A DNA stretch of 34,560 nt from Mesorhizobium sp. B2-3-12 (GTDB lineage: Bacteria; Pseudomonadota; Alphaproteobacteria; Rhizobiales; Rhizobiaceae), in assembly GCF_006442205.1 (NCBI RefSeq), contig NZ_VFVR01000021.1, positions 1 through 34,560 of the forward strand. Direction: 5' to 3'. The position numbers and the translations under genes were made by a program. This document shows, piece by piece, positions 1 to 8,072 of the stretch. Within the stretch, counting starts at the first letter, position 1. Every line of letters begins with the position of its first letter. The notes under the pieces are model-generated. The model made no database searches and had not been told where the DNA came from. It was given only the letters and a program-made list of their open reading frames with translations.

Positions 1-1068
1 TACGTCAAGATTTGCGACGTCTACGGCGCTGGCTACTTCTACATCCCCGGCACCGAAACCTGCCTGCGCATCGGCGGTTATGTTCGTGAGGACATCGGCG
101 TGGGCGATGCCGGCTCGTTCGATGGCGTTAATCACGTTCAGGACCATATGAACGGCGATGACAACTCGACCTACTGGAAGAACACCCGCTTCACGCTGAA
201 GACCTGGACCGGCCAGGAAACCGAACTCGGCACCTTGAAGACCTACACCGAATACCGCATCAATTTCGGCAACAGCTACGGCGACTACTCCAACGGAAGC
301 ACCATCTCCGCCAACGGAGCAGGTGGCTGGCAGGCGCGAAACAAGAGCAGCGCCTTGGAATTCGCATGGATCCAGCTCGGCGGCCTGCGCGTTGGTGCTG
401 ACGAATCGGCCTTCGATACGTTCATCGGCTACGCCGGCAACGTCATCAACGACACGATCGTCCCCTACGGCAATTTCCAGACCAATGTCGTTCAGTACTA
501 TTTCGATGCCGGCAACGGCTTCTCGGCCGTGGTTTCGCTGGAAGAAGGTTCCGGTGAAGTTGGCACCATCGACAGCTATGTCCCGCATGTCGTCGGCGGT
601 GTGAAGTGGACCCAGGGCTGGGGCGCCATCACCGGCGTCGTCGCCTATGACAGCAACTACGAAGAAGTTGCCGGCAAGGTTCGTTTGGACGTCAACGTTT
701 CCAACGAACTGTCGCTGTTTGCAATGGTCGGTTATGGTTCGGACAACAACCTCAACGACCCGACCAACAACGTCGACGCACTCGGCCGCGGCTTCTACAA
801 GCAGTGGGGCGGCAACTGGGCGGTGTGGGGCGGTGGCACCTACAAGTTCAACGAGAAGACCTCGTTCAACCTCCAGGCTTCGTATGACGACTGGAAGAAC
901 CTCGGCATCGCGGCGAACATCGCCTACACCGTCGTTCCCGGCCTTACGGTCACGGCCGAAGTCGACTACCAGAACGTCGGTGGTGCTGACGACCTCTCGC
1001 AGGGTTGGGTCGGTGCGACCAAGAAGAGCAACATCGCGGGTATCCTCCGCTTCCAGCGCTCCTTCTAA
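1..1068 (+). CDS. Porin (Porin_2 family), 5' end outside the window
   Basis: Outer-membrane general diffusion porin. The reading frame is open from base 1 and ends in TAA at 1066-1068, giving 355 residues. Comparison with the complete paralogue at 20301-21458 puts the first visible residue (Tyr) at about position 36 of the precursor, so the signal peptide and mature N terminus are missing. The conserved cysteine pair of the family is visible as KICDVYG and ETCLRIGG. The C terminus ends in FQRSF, with the terminal Phe typical of outer-membrane beta barrels recognised by the BAM machinery. Alternating aromatic and polar strands and Gly/Asn/Asp-rich loops run throughout. Long blocks, such as the stretch around SYVPHVVGG and the one around VAYDSNYEEVAGK, are identical or nearly so in the second porin. 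A strong terminator follows directly. Family assignment is secure; channel specificity cannot be read. Confidence 0.93.
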   Translation, partial: YVKICDVYGAGYFYIPGTETCLRIGGYVREDIGVGDAGSFDGVNHVQDHMNGDDNSTYWKNTRFTLKTWTGQETELGTLKTYTEYRINFGNSYGDYSNGSTISANGAGGWQARNKSSALEFAWIQLGGLRVGADESAFDTFIGYAGNVINDTIVPYGNFQTNVVQYYFDAGNGFSAVVSLEEGSGEVGTIDSYVPHVVGGVKWTQGWGAITGVVAYDSNYEEVAGKVRLDVNVSNELSLFAMVGYGSDNNLNDPTNNVDALGRGFYKQWGGNWAVWGGGTYKFNEKTSFNLQASYDDWKNLGIAANIAYTVVPGLTVTAEVDYQNVGGADDLSQGWVGATKKSNIAGILRFQRSF

Positions 1069-1094
1069 GGGCTGGTTCCTTACAGGTGAAATCC

Positions 1095-1130
1095 AGCCCG
1101 GGCGCACAAACGCCCGGGCTGTTTTTGTTT
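1095..1130 (+). terminator. Rho-independent terminator of the first porin
   Basis: A perfect 10-bp GC-rich stem (AGCCCGGGCG at 1095-1104 pairing with CGCCCGGGCT at 1111-1120) with a 6-nt loop is followed by GTTTTTGTTT. It lies 27 bp after the porin stop. Confidence 0.9.
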
Positions 1131-1225
1131 CGTGACTGGGTCAACGCAAACGAGGAAAGAGGGGGAATCGGTAGCTGAACAGATCCGCAGGGTTGGTCTC
1201 GTGGGATCCGCGGTGGGCGGGTGAG

Positions 1226-1241
1226 ATCACAACTGTGTGAT
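1226..1241. promoter_or_regulatory. Small inverted repeat upstream of the integrase gene
   Basis: ATCACA-ACTG-TGTGAT is a perfect 6-bp inverted repeat with a 4-nt spacer. It sits about 70 bp before the integrase start, in a 180-bp spacer with no other visible signal. It is compatible with a regulator operator, but no protein can be named and chance is possible. Confidence 0.25.
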
Positions 1242-1309
1242 TTAATCTCTTGAAAGGACGCTCCCAAGCGGATAGGGCTGATCCCATCCACTCGGGGGAG
1301 TGACGGATA

Positions 1310-2386
1310 ATGACCAACGAAGCGATTCAAGAGGGATACTCCTCTGATCAGTTTTCGACGTTTTCTTCTCAGAACTCGAAGATCAACTACACATACAACA
1401 AGATAAGAGAAGTAAAGTCATACCGGGTCGGAGAGCTTTTTTCAGCTTATCGAGACATACTGTGGGATGATGGGCGGCATAAATATAATGTCAGCTCCTT
1501 CATCGGCGAGATAGACGAGATCCTCCTTGGGGAGCGTTTCAGCGCCTTCGACCAGAGTACCCTGGACAACCTTATCGGCACCTTGCGCCAGCGCGGCAAC
1601 AGCAACGCAACCATCAATCGAAAGATGGCTGCCCTCAGCAAACTGCTGCGCAAGGCTTACAAGATGGGAGATGTTCACAGCCTGCCCGAGTTTCGCCGCC
1701 AGAAGGAGCGGGCGGGACGGATTCGTTTCCTCGAGAGGGACGAAGAGGCCAGGCTGTTTGCCGCCATCAAGAGCCGCAGCGAGGATGCCTACCGACTTTC
1801 CGTCTTCCTGGTCGACACCGGATGCCGTCTTGGCGAAGCGCTCGGGCTGATCTGGAACGACATCCAGGAACACCGCGTCTCCTTCTGGATCACCAAGTCC
1901 GGCCGCAGCCGGACCATTCCAATGACCGAGCGGGTCAAAGAGGTCATTAAGCTGCCTCCGGCCGAAGGGCGTCGACCCAAGGGCCCCTTCACCAAGCTCA
2001 GCCAGGCGCAGTATCGCGCGATCTGGAACGATGCGAAGGCGGAAGTCGGGCTTGGCGCCGACGACCAGGTCGTGCCGCACATCCTGCGCCACACCTGCGC
2101 TTCGCGCCTTGTCCAAGGCGGCATCGACATCCGCCGGGTGCAGATGTGGCTCGGCCACCAGACCTTGTCGATGACCATGCGCTACGCGCATCTGGCCACC
2201 AATGATCTCGATGGTTGCGTTGTCGTGCTGGAGAAGCCTCGGTGCGAGCAATCGGCAAGCGACACCGAAACCTCTGTATTTTCCTCTCCGGTGACAACGC
2301 CTTCACCCGGCAAGGCTGAGCGGAAGCAGGGCGATGCGCGGAAGATTTCGCCGAAGGCGCCTCGGAAGAGCTCAAAAGCCAAATAG
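1310..2386 (+). CDS. Tyrosine recombinase / phage-type integrase
   Basis: Site-specific DNA recombinase of the lambda-integrase/XerCD superfamily, 358 aa. The N-terminal SAM-like core-binding region spans roughly residues 38-125, with the helix around GNSNATINRKMAALSKLLR. The catalytic domain spans about 135-305 and has the full set of active-site residues: R173 (TGCRLGEAL), K196 (TKSGRSRT), H257 and R260 (HILRHT), H283 (LGHQT) and the nucleophile Y292 (MRYAHL). The last 50 residues are Ser/Lys-rich and low-complexity. The start is ATG 1310, about 240 bp beyond the porin. The first 200 bp are noticeably more AT-rich than the surrounding genes, suggesting acquisition by transfer. No excisionase, phage or transposon genes and no tRNA attachment site are seen nearby, so it is an orphan integrase. 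It looks intact, but its substrate is unknown. Confidence 0.9.
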   Translation: MTNEAIQEGYSSDQFSTFSSQNSKINYTYNKIREVKSYRVGELFSAYRDILWDDGRHKYNVSSFIGEIDEILLGERFSAFDQSTLDNLIGTLRQRGNSNATINRKMAALSKLLRKAYKMGDVHSLPEFRRQKERAGRIRFLERDEEARLFAAIKSRSEDAYRLSVFLVDTGCRLGEALGLIWNDIQEHRVSFWITKSGRSRTIPMTERVKEVIKLPPAEGRRPKGPFTKLSQAQYRAIWNDAKAEVGLGADDQVVPHILRHTCASRLVQGGIDIRRVQMWLGHQTLSMTMRYAHLATNDLDGCVVVLEKPRCEQSASDTETSVFSSPVTTPSPGKAERKQGDARKISPKAPRKSSKAK

Positions 2387-2418
2387 GCTGTCGAGATTGG
2401 ACTATACTATAGTGACTG

Positions 2419-2444
2419 CCCCAAGGCTCCGCTTGGTCTTGGGG
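2419..2444. terminator. Shared hairpin between convergent genes
   Basis: CCCCAAG (2419-2425) pairs with CTTGGGG (2438-2444) in the 58-bp gap between the integrase stop and the stop of the minus-strand hydrolase. There is no clean T-tract on the plus strand (TTATTC). It plausibly ends transcription from both sides but is only moderately convincing. Confidence 0.5.
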
Positions 2445-3344
2445 TTATTCGTCGCTGTTCCGCGCCTCTGCTTGATCTAGAAAGCGCGCGATGTCGTTGG
2501 GCAGGCTGCCGGTCTCCAGGAAGGGTGCGTGGCCCTGACCTGGAACGGTGATTGCCTCGGCGTCGGGATGACGCCTTCGTATCTCCGCCAGCGTTTCGGG
2601 CGACAATAGCCTCGAATTGGCGCCGCGTATGACGAGCAGGGGAATCGCCGCCAACGCGTCGAACTGCTGCCAAAGAGCCGGCAATGGCTGTGACAGGTCG
2701 AGATTGGCAACCGTGTCGACCAGCTTCGGATCGAAATCAGGAAGCAGGCCTTGATTCGTTTCTCGATAGAGCGCGCGCACCATTCGCTCCCAATCCGTAT
2801 CAGTGAGCGCTGAAAAATCCTGGCCATGAACGGTGCGCTGGGCATCCACCGCTTCGCTGAGGGTTTTCGGCTTTGGCGCGCGTTCGAGATAGGCCTGGAT
2901 GTGGGCGAGGCCGGCGGGTTCGATCACCGGCCCGATATCGTTGAGCACGATGGCTTTCAGCACCGCCGGTTGCATCGCGCCAAGCACATGGATGATCAAC
3001 CCGCCGCGCGAGGTGCCGATGAAGGCCGCCTGCTCGATGCCGAGGGCCGCCAGCCCGGCAAGGATGTCGCCGGCCTCAAGGCCGACATTATAATGGCTGA
3101 CATCGGAATCGTAGGCTGACTGTCCGCGTCCGCGATAGTCGAAAGCAATGACCTTGCGGGGAAGGGCGGATCGCGTCGAGAGATAGAGCGCCAGTTCATG
3201 AAAATCCCGCGCGTTGCGCGTCAAGCCAGGCAGGCAGACGACCGGCCAGTGCGCGGAATTGCCTTCGCCATAGACACGCGCGTGAAGCCTCAGCCCATCT
3301 GGCGCGGCGTAGAAGAAGTCGGAGAAATCTGGATTGCTCGACAT
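2445..3344 (-). CDS. Alpha/beta-fold hydrolase
   Basis: Cytoplasmic alpha/beta hydrolase of 299 aa, the usual length for the family, with no signal peptide. The oxyanion-hole region is CLPGLTRN (37-44). The nucleophile elbow is GTSRGG with Ser112. The catalytic His is H272 in GQGHAPF. The loop after strand 7, which in many relatives reads RGxxSD and supplies the acid, reads RGANSRLLS here, with Arg245 where Asp is expected. Either the acid comes from another position (for example D136 after strand 6) or activity is impaired. The fold resembles esterases, lactonases and C-C hydrolases, and the substrate cannot be inferred. It lies 107 bp upstream of, and on the same strand as, the lytic transglycosylase that begins at 5485, so the two may share a transcript. 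Confidence 0.85.
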   Translation of the reverse strand: MSSNPDFSDFFYAAPDGLRLHARVYGEGNSAHWPVVCLPGLTRNARDFHELALYLSTRSALPRKVIAFDYRGRGQSAYDSDVSHYNVGLEAGDILAGLAALGIEQAAFIGTSRGGLIIHVLGAMQPAVLKAIVLNDIGPVIEPAGLAHIQAYLERAPKPKTLSEAVDAQRTVHGQDFSALTDTDWERMVRALYRETNQGLLPDFDPKLVDTVANLDLSQPLPALWQQFDALAAIPLLVIRGANSRLLSPETLAEIRRRHPDAEAITVPGQGHAPFLETGSLPNDIARFLDQAEARNSDE

Positions 3345-3451
3345 GGAACGGACGCCTTAGCCGCGGGATCGTCCACGCCTGCTATAGACGCGGCGCCGGA
3401 GGGTCAAACGGGAAAGGCTTCTCCTTGGGTCCGCGAGGGAAAGCAGGAGCC

Positions 3452-5485
3452 TCAGCCGCGTCCCTTCACGAGATCGCCGACGATGTCGTACCTGCCGGAA
3501 ATACGCATCTTGTAGACCTCGTAATTCTCCATCACGCGCTGAACGTAACTTCTTGTTTCCGTGTAGGGAATCCGCTCGATCCAGTCCACCACCGCATCGA
3601 TGTCCTTGCCGCGCGGGTCACCATATTTCGCCACCCACTGGCTGGCGCGGGTGGGGCCGGCATTGTAGCCCGCGAACGTCAGCACATAGGAGCCGTTGAA
3701 GCGATCGAGCTGTTCGCCGAGGAACGCCGAACCAAGCGTTGCGTTGTAGCCGGCGTCGGTGGTCAACCTGGCCTGCGAAAACTGCAATCCGGCCTTCTTG
3801 GCCAATTGCTTCGCGGTCCCAGGCATCAGCTGCAGCAGCCCGCGCGCGCCGGCGCTGGATACGGCGCCGATGTTGAATTCGCTTTCCTGACGGGCGATCG
3901 CATAGGCCAGCGCCTTGCCCGAACCGGAAATATTGGCCGAATCGGGGATGACGCCGAGCGGATGCGACAGCGCGCCGACATCGATGCCGCGCGCCCCGGC
4001 GATCTTGCCGATTTTCAGCGCCATGAAATGGTTGTCCTGCCTTTCCGCGAGGACTGCGAGCAAGGCCAATTCGCCCGGGCTGGTCACCTGCCCGGCAAGG
4101 TCGCGATAGAGCGTTTCGGCATAGCGGTCGTAGCCTGCCTCCTGCAGGCGCTTGATGGCGCTGACGGCTTCGCGGGCCGCGAAGTTCTGCCGGTCGGCGG
4201 CACTCGGCTGGGGATAGACGATGTTGAGCGCCTGCCGGCCGACGCGTTCGGCCGCCAACTGGCCGTAAAACGTCGTGCCGTAGGTCGCCGCGCGGCCAAA
4301 ATAATCCTTGGCATTGCCGGGGCCGCCGACTTCCGCCGCGCGGCCGAGCCAGTAATAGGCACGCGACAGCGTCATCGGCCCCTGCGCAAGGTCGGCGATG
4401 CGCGCGAAATGCGTGGCCGCGAGCTTGGGATCGTTCAGACCGCGCAGCGCATACCAGCCGGCATGGAACTCGGCTTCCGCCGCATTGGCCGCGCTTTCGG
4501 CGGCATGCATGGCGACTATTTCGTATGCGGTTTTCATGTCGCCCTGGTCGACCAGTTCGCGCGACAGAACCCGGCGCTCGACCCACCAGGCATCCGGATC
4601 GACCAGGGATTCTCGGTCCGACGGCGCCTTCATGACAACCGCCGCGGCGCCCGCGAAATCCTCCTGCTTGCGCAGATATTCGGCCTGCGCGAAGAAATAG
4701 CCGGCAGAACGCTGCGCCACCGGCACCGCCTTCAGCAGCTTGGCCGCATTCTTGTCGCCTCTGTCGGCCGCGGCCCATGCGTCGGCAAGCGGCTGAGCGC
4801 CTGCGAGGCCGGCAACACGCAAGGCGGAATTCACCCGGTCAGCATAGAACATGCGCTCCATGCGAAAACGGTGATCGGCCGCGGGAACAAGACTGCCGAA
4901 TTCCTTGATCAGAGCCGTCTCGTCCTTGGCTTCCAGGAGCGCGGTCCGCCAGAACGGCACCAGCACGGACCGCGCCGCCTTGGCGTCGCCCTGCGCTACA
5001 TAGGCGCGGGAAAGCACCATCACGCCTTCGAATGTCTGCGGCTGGCTGCCGTCGAAGGCCTTGACGACGATGTCCGCCGCCGGGTTCTCGCGATAGAGCG
5101 CTCGCTCGCTGTTCTTGCGCAACGCAACGGTACCTGGCCAGTTGGGCAGCATCTTCGCGGCCGCCGCGATATCCCCGCTCGGAACCTTGTCTCCGCCGTA
5201 AAGGGCGATCGCCCAGGCCAATATGTGCCGGTCGAGCGATTGTGCGGGTAAAGCGTCACGCACACCGCGCGCGCCGGCAATATCGCCGGCCGCCAGTGCA
5301 TCCAGTCCGCTTTTCAGGAGCGCGACACCGGGCGAGGGGGCCTGTTGTTGCACCTTGTCCTGTGTACCAGGCATCGGGATGGCCGAGGTGACCCGCACAT
5401 CGACGCTGCCGCTGATCGCCACGCCGGGCATCAGCGCGGCGATGGCGCCAAGAAGCGCGAACAAATGGGGCCGACCGGTCGGCAT
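3452..5485 (-). CDS. Soluble lytic murein transglycosylase (Slt70-like)
   Basis: Periplasmic enzyme that cleaves the MurNAc-GlcNAc bond of peptidoglycan with formation of 1,6-anhydro-muropeptides. It has 677 aa. An N-terminal signal peptide is visible (hydrophobic core FALLGAIAALMPGVAISG, about residues 9-26). A long helical superhelix of tetratricopeptide-like repeats (about 55-510) precedes a C-terminal SLT domain (about 520-655). The catalytic Glu is E534 in ARQESEFN. Other family motifs are GLLQLMPGTA (549-558), AGYNAGP (605-611) and IPYTETRSYV (639-648). This architecture and length match Slt rather than the small MltE/MltC forms. The start ATG at 5485 is supported by the signal sequence immediately after it. 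It is divergent from dapA across a 351-bp spacer. Confidence 0.93.
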   Translation of the reverse strand: MPTGRPHLFALLGAIAALMPGVAISGSVDVRVTSAIPMPGTQDKVQQQAPSPGVALLKSGLDALAAGDIAGARGVRDALPAQSLDRHILAWAIALYGGDKVPSGDIAAAAKMLPNWPGTVALRKNSERALYRENPAADIVVKAFDGSQPQTFEGVMVLSRAYVAQGDAKAARSVLVPFWRTALLEAKDETALIKEFGSLVPAADHRFRMERMFYADRVNSALRVAGLAGAQPLADAWAAADRGDKNAAKLLKAVPVAQRSAGYFFAQAEYLRKQEDFAGAAAVVMKAPSDRESLVDPDAWWVERRVLSRELVDQGDMKTAYEIVAMHAAESAANAAEAEFHAGWYALRGLNDPKLAATHFARIADLAQGPMTLSRAYYWLGRAAEVGGPGNAKDYFGRAATYGTTFYGQLAAERVGRQALNIVYPQPSAADRQNFAAREAVSAIKRLQEAGYDRYAETLYRDLAGQVTSPGELALLAVLAERQDNHFMALKIGKIAGARGIDVGALSHPLGVIPDSANISGSGKALAYAIARQESEFNIGAVSSAGARGLLQLMPGTAKQLAKKAGLQFSQARLTTDAGYNATLGSAFLGEQLDRFNGSYVLTFAGYNAGPTRASQWVAKYGDPRGKDIDAVVDWIERIPYTETRSYVQRVMENYEVYKMRISGRYDIVGDLVKGRG

Positions 5486-5705
5486 GGTCTGCGTGTCTTT
5501 CCTTAATCCAGCATTTTACCAGCAGGCGAAGCAGCCTCGAAGCCTAAACTTAGGTCGTGAAGGGCTCGTAAACAAAGGGTTATCGAGGCCGTTCGAATTA
5601 CGCTTGCTGGCACCATGGCAATGCTTGCCGCGCAACAATGTCGAGACTATGGTGCGCGGCTTCGCTTTCGGTTAGAAGGCGCGCACGACAAAACACCGAT
5701 GCATA

Positions 5706-5745
5706 TCGCCCAAAAGTGGATACCGGTTTTGGGGCAACGACATGC
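5706..5745. repeat. 40-bp rhizobial-type palindromic repeat, copy 1
   Basis: The repeat starts TCGCCCAAAAGTGG and ends GGGGCAACGACATGC, and is repeated without mismatch at 5765-5804. Its core CCCAAAA...TTTTGGG is an inverted repeat with a partly matched centre. It resembles the small interspersed palindromes scattered in intergenic DNA of rhizobia, an identification made from memory of that group. There is no coding potential. Confidence 0.8.
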
Positions 5746-5764
5746 ATAACCAACAAAGTCCATG

Positions 5765-5804
5765 TCGCCCAAAAGTGGATACCGGTTTTGGGGCAACGAC
5801 ATGC
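5765..5804. repeat. 40-bp palindromic repeat, copy 2
   Basis: Exact second copy of the 5706-5745 repeat in the same orientation, separated by 19 bp. Its end lies only 32 bp from the dapA start codon. It contributes in-frame ATGs at 5762 (just before it) and at 5801, upstream of the true dapA start. Confidence 0.8.
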
Positions 5805-5836
5805 GTGAACCAAGAAGTCCCAGGGAGTTGGACGAC

Positions 5837-6718
5837 ATGCTGAGAGGCTCGCTTACCGCGCTCGTGACACCGTTCGAAAAGAGCGGGCGTTTCGACGAGA
5901 AAGCCTTTCGCGCGTTCGTCGAATGGCAGCTGGGCGAAGGCACGACGGGTCTGGTTCCCGTGGGCACGACCGGCGAGTCGCCGACGCTCTCGCATGACGA
6001 GCATCGTCATGTCGTCCAGGTCTGTGTCGAGGTGGCCAAGGGCCGCGCACCGGTCGTTGCCGGCGCCGGCTCCAACAACACCGAGGAGGCTGTTGGCCTC
6101 GTGCAATATGCCGAGAAGGCTGGCGCCGATGCCGCCCTGGTCGTTACGCCCTATTACAACAGGCCGACACAGCGCGGCCTCTACGAGCATTTCGCCGCCG
6201 TCGCCAGGGCGACCAAGCTGCCGATCATAATCTACAACATCCCGCCGCGCTCGGTGATCGACATGACACCGGAGACGATGGGCCGGCTGGTGCACGACTT
6301 CAAGAACATCGTCGGCGTCAAGGACGCGACCGGCAAGGTCGAGCGTGTGTCCGAGCAGCGCATGACCTGCGGCAAGGATTTCATCCAGCTTTCGGGCGAG
6401 GATGCCTCCGCGCTCGGCTTCAACGCGCATGGCGGCGTTGGCTGCATCTCGGTGACATCGAACGTCGCGCCGCGGCTCTGCGCCGAGTTCCAGGAAGCAA
6501 CGTTGTCCGGCGACAGCGCCAAGGCGCTCGACCTGCAGGACCGCCTCTTGCCGCTGCATAAGGCGATCTTCCTGGAGCCGGGCGTCTCCGGCGCCAAATA
6601 CGCGCTGTCGAAGCTCGGCAAGGTCGAGAACGTTCTGCGCTCGCCGCTGGTGACCGTCGAGCCGGCAACGGCCGAGAAGATCGATGCGGCCATGAAGCAC
6701 GCCGGCTTGATTAATTAA
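5837..6718 (+). CDS. dapA: 4-hydroxy-tetrahydrodipicolinate synthase
   Basis: Condenses pyruvate with aspartate-4-semialdehyde, the first committed step of diaminopimelate and lysine synthesis. It is a cytoplasmic TIM barrel of the DapA/NanA class-I aldolase family. The Schiff-base lysine is K162 (GVKDATG). The substrate motif GTTGES starts at 43. The catalytic Tyr and Arg are Y133 and R138 (YNIPPRS), and Y106/Y107 lie in TPYYNRP. I place the start at ATG 5837 (293 aa, standard length), preceded by a GGGAG ribosome-binding site. The open frame continues upstream to ATG 5762, but those 25 codons are derived from the palindromic repeat and do not match the family. smpB follows 25 bp later, and the two are probably cotranscribed. 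All key residues are present. Confidence 0.96.
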   Translation: MLRGSLTALVTPFEKSGRFDEKAFRAFVEWQLGEGTTGLVPVGTTGESPTLSHDEHRHVVQVCVEVAKGRAPVVAGAGSNNTEEAVGLVQYAEKAGADAALVVTPYYNRPTQRGLYEHFAAVARATKLPIIIYNIPPRSVIDMTPETMGRLVHDFKNIVGVKDATGKVERVSEQRMTCGKDFIQLSGEDASALGFNAHGGVGCISVTSNVAPRLCAEFQEATLSGDSAKALDLQDRLLPLHKAIFLEPGVSGAKYALSKLGKVENVLRSPLVTVEPATAEKIDAAMKHAGLIN

Positions 6719-6743
6719 GGATGAGGCGCCACCTCTCCACATC

Positions 6744-7223
6744 ATGAATCAAGTCAGAAAAGCCGATCCCAACAACAAAACCGTTGCGGAGAACCGCAAG
6801 GCGCGGTTTTCCTATGAGGTGCTCGACACGATCGAGACCGGCTTGGTGCTGACAGGCACCGAGGTCAAATCGCTGCGCCAGGGCCAAGCCAACATCCAGG
6901 ACAGCTATGCCTCGGTCGAAGGCGGCGAGATCTGGCTGATCAACTCCTATCTGCCAGAATATCTGCAGGCCAATCGGTTCAATCACGAGCCGAGGCGGCG
7001 GCGCAAACTGTTGCTCAACAAGCGCGAGATGGCAAAACTGTCGCAAAGCGTCGACCGCGAAGGCATGACGCTTGTGCCGCTGAAAATTTATTTCAACGAC
7101 CAAGGGCGCGCCAAGCTCTTGCTTGCCGTTGGCCGCGGCAAGAAACTGCACGACAAGCGCGAGACCGAGAAGCAGCGCGACTGGTCGCGCGAAAAGGGCC
7201 GGCTGCTGAAGGAACGTGGGTGA
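6744..7223 (+). CDS. smpB: SsrA-binding protein SmpB
   Basis: RNA-binding partner of tmRNA (SsrA) in trans-translation; it delivers tmRNA-Ala to ribosomes stalled on truncated mRNAs. The 159 aa form the SmpB OB-like barrel: NRKARFSYEV (17-26), the signature TGTEVKSLRQGQANIQDSY (37-55), then EIWLINSYLPEY. A basic C-terminal tail (KKLHDKRETEKQRDW...) mimics the missing mRNA in the A site. The length is typical of the family. The gene sits 25 bp after dapA with no terminator between them. The tmRNA gene itself is not in this window. Confidence 0.97.
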   Translation: MNQVRKADPNNKTVAENRKARFSYEVLDTIETGLVLTGTEVKSLRQGQANIQDSYASVEGGEIWLINSYLPEYLQANRFNHEPRRRRKLLLNKREMAKLSQSVDREGMTLVPLKIYFNDQGRAKLLLAVGRGKKLHDKRETEKQRDWSREKGRLLKERG

Positions 7224-7291
7224 CCAGCTAACGGCCTGAAAAAAGCCAACGGTTTCGGCTTAAAGGTCGACCAATCTGCGTCCAACAGGGG

Positions 7292-8008
7292 ATGGTCTTG
7301 AAGAAGCGGATTGTTCTCTGGGGCTTGGCGAGCCTTGCTCTGGCAAGTGTCGTTGTGGTGGGGGCATTGGTCTATTTTCGCACCTACTCTCCCGACCGGG
7401 ACAAATATCCGGTCAGGGGCATCGACGTTTCCCATCATCAGGGCCAGATCGACTGGCGGCGCGTTGCCGCTAACGACGTGGCCTTCGCCGTCATCAAGGC
7501 GACGGAGGGCGGCGATCATGTCGACGATGCCTTCGCCGGCAATCTGCGCGAGGCCCGCGCCGCCGGACTCGCCGTCGGCGCCTATCATTTCTTCACCTTC
7601 TGCCGTCCGGGCGCCGACCAGGCCAGGAATTTCATCTCGGTGGTGCCGAACGATCAGCCCTTGCTGCCGCCCGTGGTCGATATCGAATTCGGCGGCAACT
7701 GCCCGCAACGCCCGTCACCCGAGCAACTGAATGCCGAACTCCAGGCTTTCCTCGGACCTGTCGAGGCTGCGTTCGGCAAGCCGGCGATCGTCTATCTGAC
7801 CGACGAAGCCGAGGCTGCCTATGCCGGGCAAATCGCCGCTCGGCCACTTTGGCTCCGCTCATTGCTCATGGAGCCGGACCGCCATGACTGGATCTACTGG
7901 CAGTATCACAACAAGGGGCGCGTCGACGGCATTGAGGGGGACGTCGACCTGAACGTCTTGCAGGGCGGGCAGGAGAAATTGGCGGCGCTGCTGGCCCCCA
8001 CGCCTTGA
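7292..8008 (+). CDS. Membrane-anchored GH25 muramidase (lysozyme)
   Basis: Glycoside hydrolase family 25 enzyme predicted to hydrolyse the beta-1,4 MurNAc-GlcNAc bond of peptidoglycan. The 238 aa begin with a short basic N terminus and one hydrophobic segment (about 8-28, an uncleaved anchor or signal peptide), followed directly by the barrel. Visible family motifs are RGIDVSHHQG with D45, VIKATEGG (68-73), GAYHFF (96-101), the catalytic pair VVDIEF with D130 and E132, and GDVDLN near residue 217. The start ATG 7292 follows a GGGG-rich ribosome-binding site. It is 68 bp after smpB. In rhizobia such proteins may serve cell-wall remodelling rather than defence, which is inference. Confidence 0.92.
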   Translation: MVLKKRIVLWGLASLALASVVVVGALVYFRTYSPDRDKYPVRGIDVSHHQGQIDWRRVAANDVAFAVIKATEGGDHVDDAFAGNLREARAAGLAVGAYHFFTFCRPGADQARNFISVVPNDQPLLPPVVDIEFGGNCPQRPSPEQLNAELQAFLGPVEAAFGKPAIVYLTDEAEAAYAGQIAARPLWLRSLLMEPDRHDWIYWQYHNKGRVDGIEGDVDLNVLQGGQEKLAALLAPTP

Positions 8009-8072
8009 TGGACATATAAAATCTGGTGCCGGTCCGGTTTCTTCCAAAGCCTTCGGCACCTCTGGACACCAT

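Larger units (their letters stand above)
5486..5836. other. 351-bp divergent spacer between slt and dapA
   Basis: No convincing gene is present. The spacer must hold the promoters of the transglycosylase and of dapA-smpB. It contains a perfect small palindrome CCTAAACTTAGG at 5543-5554, which is a candidate operator, and two 40-bp direct repeats at 5706-5804 listed separately. Short open frames run through the repeats but resemble no protein, and they arise from CATG at the repeat ends. Confidence 0.6.

Noticed and set aside
3425..5251. 608-codon plus-strand frame opposite the lytic transglycosylase
   Set aside because: It is the antisense shadow of a clear Slt gene with signal peptide and SLT motifs; long antisense frames are common at this GC.
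5762..5836. Upstream extension of dapA
   Set aside because: These 25 codons are made of the palindromic repeat; the family start and a GGGAG site support ATG 5837.
8025..8060. Hairpin GGTGCCG...CGGCACC between GH25 and EamA genes
   Set aside because: Seven-bp stem with a 22-nt loop and no T-tract; too weak to call a terminator.
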